Assembly: GCA_964405375.1 (NCBI GenBank)
Contig: CAYONQ010000045.1
Location: 1-21,673 of the forward strand
Source of the DNA: CAYONQ01 sp964405375
GTDB taxonomy: Bacteria; Planctomycetota; Phycisphaerae; Sedimentisphaerales; Anaerobacaceae
Length of the DNA: 21,673 nt
Reading direction: 5' to 3'
Shown: one piece after another, positions 16,158-21,673 of the stretch
Layout of the letters: every line of letters starts with the position of its first letter
Numbering within the stretch: position 1 is the stretch's first letter
Notes under the pieces: generated by a model
The model's database searches: none
What the model was told of the DNA's origin: nothing
The model's input: the letters and a program-made list of their open reading frames with translations, nothing else
Program-made: the position numbers and the translations under genes

Positions 16158-16850
16158 ATGAAGAAGTTAATCTTGTTAGTTGTTCTGTTGGTGTTAGCCG
16201 GCTTTTCGATGCCTGTAAAAGCCAATGTGACGTACACCTACGGTTTTTACGGTGTTACTACCAATGACCCTACTGGTACCAGCATCACCGTAGGAGAAAC
16301 ACGTCTCTCTGTCGACGTTAGTGAGTTTGCCACCGGAGAGGTACTTTTCGAGTTTAATAACGAAGTAGGCTCTCCCGCACCTTATGATAGGTATTTTATT
16401 AAAGGGGTGTACTTCTATGATGGTGTGCTGTTAGAAATCGCTTCGTTCATAGATGCGGACCAGAACTATGGTGGCCTAATCGGAGACCCGAATGTTGATT
16501 TTACTGAAGACGCAAGCAATGCCACCGGTTTTACAGAGTCTGTTAAACTTGTGACTGGCTATGAACTTATGGGCGATGCTGACAATGACCCGGGAGCGGC
16601 CAATGGAGTTCAACCAGGTGAGTGGTTGGGAGTTGTGTTTACGCATAGCGGGACATTTAATGATGTGATCACCGGCCTGACCAATAGCGACATAATAATT
16701 GGCATCCATGTTGGAGGGTTTGGTGAAGATACGGAAGATCAGGACTACAGCGAAAAATTTACCACCGTTACCCCTGCTCCCGGTGCTGTTCTGCTGGGTG
16801 GTATAGGTGTAGGTCTTGTCGGCTGGCTTCGCAGACGGAGAATGCTGTAA
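16158..16850 (+). CDS. PEP-CTERM-like (PAP variant) exosortase substrate 2
   Basis: A 230-residue exported protein. The longer frame opens at TTG 16140, but ATG 16158 begins a proper signal peptide (residues 1-22, ending VKA) and follows GAGGGTGG. The mature domain of about 180 residues is acidic, rich in Asp, Gly and aromatic residues, with a segment DADNDPGAANGVQPGEWLGV that suggests an extracellular beta domain; no named family was recognised. Residues 206-230 carry the sorting tail (PAPGA, Gly-rich helix, RRRRML), differing from substrate 1 by a single residue (Val for Ile). The mature domains of the two proteins do not look alike, so the shared tail is a swapped or converted module rather than simple whole-gene duplication. 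It is probably anchored or processed by the locus exosortase. Confidence 0.88.
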   Translation: MKKLILLVVLLVLAGFSMPVKANVTYTYGFYGVTTNDPTGTSITVGETRLSVDVSEFATGEVLFEFNNEVGSPAPYDRYFIKGVYFYDGVLLEIASFIDADQNYGGLIGDPNVDFTEDASNATGFTESVKLVTGYELMGDADNDPGAANGVQPGEWLGVVFTHSGTFNDVITGLTNSDIIIGIHVGGFGEDTEDQDYSEKFTTVTPAPGAVLLGGIGVGLVGWLRRRRML

Positions 16851-16872
16851 GAAAGCAGAAAAAGCAGCTAAG
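16773..16872 (+). repeat. Direct repeat copy B: sorting tail plus 3' flank
   Basis: Partner of 16011-16110, with 91 of 100 positions the same by eye. Similarity continues past the stop codon (GAAAGCAGAAAAAGCAGCTAAG), which pure protein-level selection would not explain. Confidence 0.85.
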
Positions 16873-16896
16873 GACAGGGCAAAGCCCTGTCCTTAG
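16868..16896 (+). terminator. Strong hairpin after exosortase substrate 2
   Basis: CTAAGGACAGGGC (16868-16880) pairs perfectly with GCCCTGTCCTTAG (16884-16896) around AAA, and outer AAAGC/GCTTT may extend it. Only three T follow. Confidence 0.6.
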
Positions 16897-16918
16897 ACAG
16901 CTTTAGGCAGCAGCAGCT

Positions 16919-17393
16919 ATGAAAAGATTGGTAAGAGTCTGCGTAGCAAGTTTAATTGTATTGTATGCCGCAAATCCCGGTAATGCCGGGTTTACTGGTG
17001 AGTGGGTCAGGTGAAATAGGTATCAGAGACCTGCTCAGCGGAATCTACTCGGATAGTTTTACACCGATGGGCTCAAATGCGACTGTGTTTACGAGCGTCG
17101 GCGGTTTCACCGACCAGATATGGGAAGACGGAATAGCCAATATTACTGCTGAGGCAAAGTATGCTGGATACTCCCAGCCCTTTGGTTACACCGATGTTCA
17201 ATATAACGAGCTGTTTAACATTGCTGGCGGCAGCAGTACCAATTTCCTCGAACCCAAACCGATAAGTGCTGATCTTGATTTAACGGGCAAACTATGGACA
17301 TGGGACCGCAGTGATGTAGATGGCAATATTCTTACTCTTGGGAATTTGCAAAGCATCTGTAGTAAGAACGCTGCGGATAACGATGTAAATTAA
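16919..17393 (+). pseudogene. Frameshifted and tail-less relative of an exosortase-substrate protein
   Basis: A signal peptide begins at ATG 16919 (residues 1-23, ending GNA) but its frame stops at TGA 17012-17014. The body is open in the +1 frame from 16956 to a TAA ending at 17393. It contains IGIRDLLSGIY, DQIWEDGIANITAEAKYAGY and SADLDLTGKLWTW, and is reminiscent of secreted Phycisphaerae proteins. Joining the two frames near 16995-17010 would give a secreted protein of about 158 residues. It ends without a membrane tail or Arg cluster, directly before a terminator. A one-base insertion or two-base deletion would explain it, as would a sequencing error. An intact alternative is a leaderless protein from TTG 16956 or ATG 16965, but no good ribosome binding site was seen for either. 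Confidence 0.6.
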
Positions 17394-17421
17394 GGGCCGA
17401 GGCAAGTGCCTCAGCCCTTTT
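17392..17421. terminator. Terminator between convergent operons
   Basis: AAGGGC and GAGGC (17392-17403) pair with GCCTC and GCCCTT (17408-17419), with one C-A mismatch and an AAGT loop. Four T (17418-17421) close the plus strand. It lies between the plus-strand cargo genes and the minus-strand operon and could serve both. Confidence 0.7.
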
Positions 17422-17448
17422 CCACTTTAATTCTCTCACAAGGGTTTC

Positions 17449-19143
17449 CTATTTCTCATGCCAGGGCCAATTGCGACAGAAAATGGCAAGGTCATAGTAA
17501 TCAACATCGTCATCATCATCTAAGCTGATACCGGAATTGTTGGTCTGCCAGGCATTGGCGAATAAGCAATAGTCGAGCAAGTTTACCTCTCCGTCACCGT
17601 TGAAATCAGCAGGATTCTCTTGCCAGAGCCAGTTTTCTACAAAGATACCAAGGTCGGCAAATTCTACAACCCCGTCATCGGACAAATCCTCAATATAACT
17701 TCCTTCGGCCAGCCACTTTGATGAAAAGTCGGCAAAATCGACGAAATCAACTACCCCGTCGATATTGAAATCTGCCGGGTTGCCGTTCATACTTGCCTGA
17801 TTCGTCCCGCCGTAAGCACCCATATTGATTCGTTTACCGTTTGGCCACGGCTCGCCGACCCAATCCGAATTAGGGTCGCCGGCATCAACGCAGGGACTGG
17901 TCAAGGCATCGAACACCCACCCATCCCTGTAACCGGTAGTTAAAAAGTACGTGGCAAGTATTTGCAAATCTGCCCAATCGACTTTACCGTTGCGATTCAA
18001 ATCCTCCGGCGGATTGCCGCCTTCCTTCAGCCACTCACCAGCAAGCTCGGCAAAATCAAGCAGATTGATTATCCTGTCCCTATTAAAATCAATTCTGTAA
18101 AAATTCTCGTCCCACCGTCCGCAGGCACTTTGTAAGTGAAAGTCCCACGAATTAGGGTCATCGTTTACATCGAATGATGCAAAACAGGGGTCGGTGTCTA
18201 TATTATTGCTGTCCCATACCAGGCCATTACCTGGATCATAAACTGCTGTCTCCCCGCCCTGCACGTTACTGTAACTGACCAATACACTGCTGCTCAAGCC
18301 GGAATACGGTTCCAAAGCTATCTGCGGGCCATTAGCTGCCTCGCTTGCCCATAAAATACTGTTTTTAACGGTTACATCATCACTGCCAAGGTCGTACAGA
18401 GCACCCCCGTAACCGGCTGCTGAGTTCTTCGCAACTGTGCAGTTAGTTAGCGTTATGTTGCCGTTATAAAAGCAATCCACCCCGCCGCCGTTGCCACCTG
18501 TTGCCTTGTTGTTGCTGATGATACAATTGATAACCTTGGGCCTGCCTCGCCAGCATTCTATACCGCCGCCGTCATTAGCAGACGAGTTACCACTAATAAC
18601 ACATCCTATGATTGTTAAGTCACTGAGCTGGCAGAAGAAACCGCCCCCGTGCGTTCCGGCATAATTACCGGATACGACACAGTTAGCGATAGTCGGGCTG
18701 CTCTCAAAGCAGTAAATGCCTCCGCCTTTGCCGCCGGTGGCCCCATTCCTGATGGTAAGCCCGGAAACTATACAGTTCGCATCCTCACCGCTGTGAAAAT
18801 AGAAACCCCGTCCGGCGCCGTTTGGGTCGATGATTGTATTTGCTATCACTTCAGGGTCGTTCGGGTCTATGCTGCGAATGGTGATGGATTTGCCGTTAGG
18901 GTCAAGATTATAGTTGTTAGGGTCTGCCGTGTAAATACCGGCTCTTATCTCAACAATGTCGCCATCAAAGGCCGCGTTGAGTGCAACCTGTATCTTGCGA
19001 AAAGGGTCGTCAAACGTACCGCTGCCGGGTTCATTTGGCCCGTTTGCATCGACGTATATGACATTTGCGGCATTGGAAATCGGGACAATGGACGCACAGA
19101 ATAATATGACTGTCAGTAGTATTCTCGATTTACACACCCTCAC
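17449..19143 (-). CDS. Secreted parallel beta-helix protein with six dockerin-like calcium motifs
   Basis: A 564-residue exported protein. The signal peptide is residues 1-25 (ending SNA). Residues 26-320 form a right-handed parallel beta-helix, with repeated Gly-Gly-Gly turns and NCxxxxN ladders typical of surface or polysaccharide-binding proteins. EF-hand/dockerin-like loops follow at 352-363, 381-392, 458-469, 486-497, 513-524 and about 542-551, e.g. DFNIDGVVDFVD and DFNGDGEVNLLD. The first two interrupt what looks like one block (GRWD at 342-345, continuing as DALTSPCVDAGDP at 412-424). The last repeat is odd, DDDDD with no central Gly. No exosortase tail is present; the protein ends WPWHEK. 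GTG 19143 is preceded by GGAGCGGA. It is the last gene of the minus-strand operon after wza-like. Calcium binding and glycan or protein interaction are inferred. Confidence 0.87.
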   Translation of the reverse strand: MRVCKSRILLTVILFCASIVPISNAANVIYVDANGPNEPGSGTFDDPFRKIQVALNAAFDGDIVEIRAGIYTADPNNYNLDPNGKSITIRSIDPNDPEVIANTIIDPNGAGRGFYFHSGEDANCIVSGLTIRNGATGGKGGGIYCFESSPTIANCVVSGNYAGTHGGGFFCQLSDLTIIGCVISGNSSANDGGGIECWRGRPKVINCIISNNKATGGNGGGVDCFYNGNITLTNCTVAKNSAAGYGGALYDLGSDDVTVKNSILWASEAANGPQIALEPYSGLSSSVLVSYSNVQGGETAVYDPGNGLVWDSNNIDTDPCFASFDVNDDPNSWDFHLQSACGRWDENFYRIDFNRDRIINLLDFAELAGEWLKEGGNPPEDLNRNGKVDWADLQILATYFLTTGYRDGWVFDALTSPCVDAGDPNSDWVGEPWPNGKRINMGAYGGTNQASMNGNPADFNIDGVVDFVDFADFSSKWLAEGSYIEDLSDDGVVEFADLGIFVENWLWQENPADFNGDGEVNLLDYCLFANAWQTNNSGISLDDDDDVDYYDLAIFCRNWPWHEK

Positions 19144-19190
19144 TCCGCTCCGTAATCTAAGATGTTATCATCTGGTTGGCGAACCCGCTC

Positions 19191-20018
19191 TTAACCAAGG
19201 GACGGGTTTCGCCAGCTTCCGATTCCATCCCACCACACCGAGATGTAGTCAGCAACCATCGAGTCCCGGCGTTTTTCCCTGCAGAGCTCCGTCGTCATAG
19301 AGCGAAGCTCTCGCATGCAGTTAAGCCCGCCCATCTGCCAGGCCCGTGTGCCGATATTAACCGCTTCGTTCTCTGCTCGTTTGTTATCAGTCCGATGGCT
19401 TGATAGCTCTGCCACAGGTAACAGGCCGGCAAGCTTTTCAGCGTAGGGCTGCAGAACTTGCTGCCACCGGCGCCGGTTTCGTTCTTCCTGGGACAATATC
19501 TCATCTAATAAGCGTTTTCGCTGTTCCTGTCGTTTTTGTCGCAGTGCTCTGGCCTGGGCCAAACGTTCGAGACGATGCCTTCGGCTGGCGGGTAGCAATC
19601 TTTCGATAACTCCTATTGCAGGGTCAACGACTATCCACACTAAAAAGGTTGTCGCCAAAGTGCCAAGCGCTATTCCAGACAGCAATTCGCTGACTCTGCT
19701 TACACCTATCATCCCCAGACAACCTGCCAGCCCCCCCAAAAAAGGACTTACGTCGTAGAATACAACATAGTATCCGGTGCCGGTCAGGGGGTGTTCTATT
19801 TCTATTTTCTGGCTCCTGTCGATTCCCCTGAAAATGGCGAATAAATATAAACTGATGAGCAGAAAGACAAGTAACGCCGAATGCCCGGACAGGGAAAATA
19901 TAACCCACCACTTAAAACCTGCCTCTCGCAGTGCTGCAATCAGAATATATCCAAAGCACAGCACAAACCACCCCGTGCTGACAAAATGAACCAATTTCAA
20001 TGTATCTCGCCGACTCAT
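19191..20018 (-). CDS. Uncharacterised four-helix membrane protein with basic coiled coil
   Basis: A protein of about 275 residues that I do not recognise as a named family. Two hydrophobic segments lie at 7-30 and 36-63, two more at about 92-108 and 113-131, followed by a strongly basic, Arg/Gln-rich helical segment (about 145-200) likely to form a cytoplasmic coiled coil. A C-terminal region ends with YISVWWDGIGSW, which looks conserved rather than random. The frame extends to TTG 20060, but neither start has a strong ribosome site; ATG 20018 is preferred as it begins just before the first helix. It sits between the wza-like gene (20-base gap to the longer start) and the beta-helix gene (47 bases), so a role in envelope assembly or export is plausible. 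Confidence 0.75.
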   Translation of the reverse strand: MSRRDTLKLVHFVSTGWFVLCFGYILIAALREAGFKWWVIFSLSGHSALLVFLLISLYLFAIFRGIDRSQKIEIEHPLTGTGYYVVFYDVSPFLGGLAGCLGMIGVSRVSELLSGIALGTLATTFLVWIVVDPAIGVIERLLPASRRHRLERLAQARALRQKRQEQRKRLLDEILSQEERNRRRWQQVLQPYAEKLAGLLPVAELSSHRTDNKRAENEAVNIGTRAWQMGGLNCMRELRSMTTELCREKRRDSMVADYISVWWDGIGSWRNPSLG

Positions 20019-20080
20019 TAACACCGCCGCTTTATTTTGAATTTGCCGTATAAAGGTCAAAGCGCGCTCATCCGGAGGAC

Positions 20081-20818
20081 CTATTGTCTATAACCGGGTT
20101 GGGCCGTTACAATATTAACCGTAGAAAAAGCTCGCCCAATCGGCCTTACGAATTCCTCTATCTTCAGCGCCACGGCTGCCAATACAGTCGGTGGCACATA
20201 AACGATATCACCTTCCTGCAGCAATACGTTTTTCCTCGTATCTCCATGGGCTATCATACGGTCAAAGTTCAATTCGAAAATCTTGGGCTTAACTCCTTTT
20301 TCGCTTGATGGCCTTATTACTTGCACACGTTCCAGCCATGCCATAGGATTAGGTTGTGCCTCAGCAAGCGCACGTAATACCGTATCATGTCCGGTATAAA
20401 CCCTGGGGCCTGGCACGTACACCTGGCCAAGAACGTAATACACCTTGCTTTCGTATGCCACTACACGTACATCAACGGGATTCTCACCCGTCAATGCGTA
20501 CAACAGTATAATTCTCTCCCGCAGAGTATCAGCCAGCTCCTTTGGTGTTTTCCCCGCTGCGCGTATCTCGCCCAGGGCCTCAAATGCGACCTTGCCGTCA
20601 GGGCGAATTTGTTGACGCTGCAGATGAACCTCAGGGACCTTTGAACAATGTATCTCAATTTCATCCGGTGGCTGCAGAATATAGTTCTCGGCGGTTACCA
20701 CAGCCGGTGCTGGCCGGACAAAGGCCTCTATATCTGCTGGATTGGACGAAAAACAACCCGCCAGACCGACGAAAAACGTTAATAAAACCACTCTCAGAAA
20801 AATCGCATTGCGTCGCAT
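20081..20818 (-). CDS. Wza-like polysaccharide export lipoprotein
   Basis: A 245-residue outer-membrane export protein of the Wza/GfcE type. The signal peptide ends in a lipobox LAGC at 19-22, so Cys22 should be lipidated. Residues 45-120 form the poly-export domain (YILQPPDEIEIHC, IRPDGKVAF, LGEIRAAGKTPKELADTL) and residues 125-208 an SLBB-type domain (YYVLGQVYVPGPRVYTG, ending EGDIVYVPP). It is shorter than E. coli Wza (about 380 residues) and lacks the C-terminal helix barrel, as is common outside Proteobacteria. The frame opens at TTG 20824, but ATG 20818 has AAAGGAG at ideal spacing. It probably works with the Wzc-like kinase of the plus-strand cluster, though it is in a separate operon with its own strong promoter. 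Confidence 0.92.
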   Translation of the reverse strand: MRRNAIFLRVVLLTFFVGLAGCFSSNPADIEAFVRPAPAVVTAENYILQPPDEIEIHCSKVPEVHLQRQQIRPDGKVAFEALGEIRAAGKTPKELADTLRERIILLYALTGENPVDVRVVAYESKVYYVLGQVYVPGPRVYTGHDTVLRALAEAQPNPMAWLERVQVIRPSSEKGVKPKIFELNFDRMIAHGDTRKNVLLQEGDIVYVPPTVLAAVALKIEEFVRPIGRAFSTVNIVTAQPGYRQ

Positions 20819-20904
20819 TTTCAACTCCTTTCGATTATCGTTTAACGGCCCCCATTAACATTCCCCTTAAATCAGATTGATTGTTGTAGTCAACGTAACC
20901 TACA

Positions 20905-20933
20905 ATTATAGCTGACCTTACGTGTCCTGTCAA
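20905..20933 (-). promoter_or_regulatory. Consensus sigma70 promoter of the minus-strand operon
   Basis: Read on the minus strand, TTGACA (20928-20933) and TATAAT (20905-20910) are separated by exactly 17 bases, a full match to the consensus. Transcription should start near 20898, giving a leader of about 80 bases before the wza-like gene. Confidence 0.85.
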
Positions 20934-21349
20934 GCTTTTTTCGGGGTTCTAATCATATTCCATATTGCGCCAGGCGAGTTATACGAATTGGTCTATATGC
21001 TCTCATAAGTGCTTTTCTATCATACGGTTACATAATTCTCTGCCAAATTAGCTGCTGTCAGTGTTATGTCCGCAGCCCCCGGCGACCTCTCTATTAATTG
21101 TTGTATTAGTATTGTTACTAGTAATTGGGCATTTTGGGCTGTAGTCGAATACCGGACCCTCCGGGTAGCTTGGAGAAGATTTGTCCGGTATATGTCTCGT
21201 CTTCACTGCTGTTTGGGTCTCCGGCAGCCCTTCCGGCACAGCCCGATACGGCGATGGCCAAACGAGAAACCGGATTTACAAATTCCGGTTGACGGCTTAC
21301 AATTGTGCGGCTGGAATTCCGTGGTGGACACAAAGCGGGTGAGGCAAAT
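20934..21349. other. Noncoding stretch with two inverted repeats
   Basis: No gene was supported here. Two hairpins are visible: ATACCGGAC (21149-21157) with GTCCGGTAT (21183-21191), 9 of 9 pairs and a 25-base loop; and AACCGGA (21268-21274) with TCCGGTT (21284-21290). They share the ACCGGA core. Confidence 0.55.
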
Positions 21350-21592
21350 ATGGATGTTTATAATCTTGTCAGTTTCACAGGCATATTTGTTTTAATCGGG
21401 TTTGCGTGGTTACTGTCAGCCGACAGGAAGAATATGAACTGGAGGGTTATCGGGTGGGGAATTTTTCTGCAGATGTTGATTGGTTTGTTTGTTTTTGGCA
21501 GGTTGGTACTTGCACCGGGGCAGGTCAGCGAGAAGAGGATGAGCAGATACTTAGCACCTGACCTCTTATGGTTGGTAGTTTGTGGTTCGTAG
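21350..21592 (+). pseudogene. N-terminal remnant of a concentrative nucleoside transporter (NupC/CNT-like)
   Basis: From ATG 21350, behind GTGAGG, the frame reads MDVYNLVSFTGIFVLIGFAW followed by a basic loop and NWRVIGWGIFLQMLIGLFVF. This strongly recalls the first two helices of CNT-family sodium- or proton-coupled nucleoside transporters. It then passes directly to GRLVLAPGQVSE, a segment that in intact proteins lies some tens of residues further on, so an internal deletion is likely. The frame loses similarity after about residue 67 and stops at 21590-21592 inside a heptamer array, leaving about 80 residues instead of the usual 400 or more. It cannot be a working transporter. Identification is by memory of the family, without a search. 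Confidence 0.55.
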
Positions 21593-21602
21593 TTCATAGA
21601 TG
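21568..21602. repeat. Short heptamer array, GTAGTTC type
   Basis: Consecutive units ATGGTTG, GTAGTTT, GTGGTTC, GTAGTTC and a weaker ATAGATG. It supplies the stop codon of the transporter remnant and runs into the ATG of the next frame. The unit differs from that of the array at 15092-15168. Confidence 0.65.
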
Positions 21603-21673
21603 ATAAACAATCAAGACTTAGAGCAGATAGTTAAAAAAGCGGGGTTGGGGGGATGTAGTATTGAGCCGATTGG
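21600..21673 (+). CDS. Start of an unidentified gene, cut by the window edge
   Basis: From ATG 21600 a frame stays open to the edge, giving MINNQDLEQIVKKAGLGGCS and a few more residues. No ribosome binding site is clear because the heptamer array lies directly upstream. Too little is visible for a family call; it may also be a chance frame. Confidence 0.35.
   Translation, partial: MINNQDLEQIVKKAGLGGCSIEPI

Noticed and set aside
18649..19300. Plus-strand frames opposite the beta-helix gene
   Set aside because: They are antisense shadows of a long, well-supported coding sequence and show no family features.
20934..21349. tRNA or small RNA gene from the paired ACCGGA hairpins
   Set aside because: No cloverleaf, anticodon stem or CCA end could be traced, and no promoter points into it convincingly.

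Overview
The window looks like part of a Planctomycetota chromosome, most likely class Phycisphaerae. This is inferred from protein style: secreted proteins ending in a PAP-type exosortase signal (Pro-Ala-Pro-Gly, a Gly-rich membrane segment, then a run of Arg), a parallel beta-helix protein studded with dockerin-like calcium motifs, and an exosortase embedded in a polysaccharide locus. No rRNA, tRNA, CRISPR array or intact transposon was seen. Region 1 (1-14136, plus strand) is an exopolysaccharide/exosortase gene cluster. It runs: a GT4 glycosyltransferase cut by the window edge, a PssD/PssE-type split glycosyltransferase pair, a GT2 rhamnosyltransferase-like protein, a hexapeptide acetyltransferase, an exosortase carrying an N-terminal nucleotidyltransferase-like plus left-handed beta-helix module, a Wzc-like chain-length regulator/BY-kinase, a phosphoglycosyl transferase (initiating sugar transferase) carrying a second copy of that module, a 1390-residue TPR protein, and a solo LuxR-type regulator. 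Most junctions are short or overlapping; the exception is a 446-base noncoding gap at 2339-2784 that holds a long inverted repeat. Region 2 (14137-17421, plus strand) is a cargo region: a terminator-like stretch, a sigma70-like promoter with a palindrome over its -10 box, a structured leader, an unrecognised secreted/membrane protein whose C-terminal part is built from 7-base repeats, two exosortase-substrate proteins sharing a near-identical tail, and a third relative that is frameshifted and has lost its tail. Region 3 (17449-20933, minus strand) is a convergent operon behind a consensus sigma70 promoter: a Wza-like outer-membrane export lipoprotein, an uncharacterised four-helix membrane protein with a coiled coil, and a secreted beta-helix/dockerin-like protein. 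Region 4 (20934-21673) is mostly noncoding, with an N-terminal remnant of a concentrative nucleoside transporter, a second 7-base repeat array, and the start of an unidentified gene at the right edge. Working model (inference): the initiating transferase and the glycosyltransferases build a lipid-linked glycan, Wzc and Wza control and export it, and the exosortase anchors or processes the PAP-tailed proteins at the cell surface. The most notable feature is that two different membrane enzymes, the exosortase and the glycan-priming transferase, carry the same type of apparently inactivated sugar-nucleotide-transferase/beta-helix module, which could couple protein sorting to glycan synthesis.
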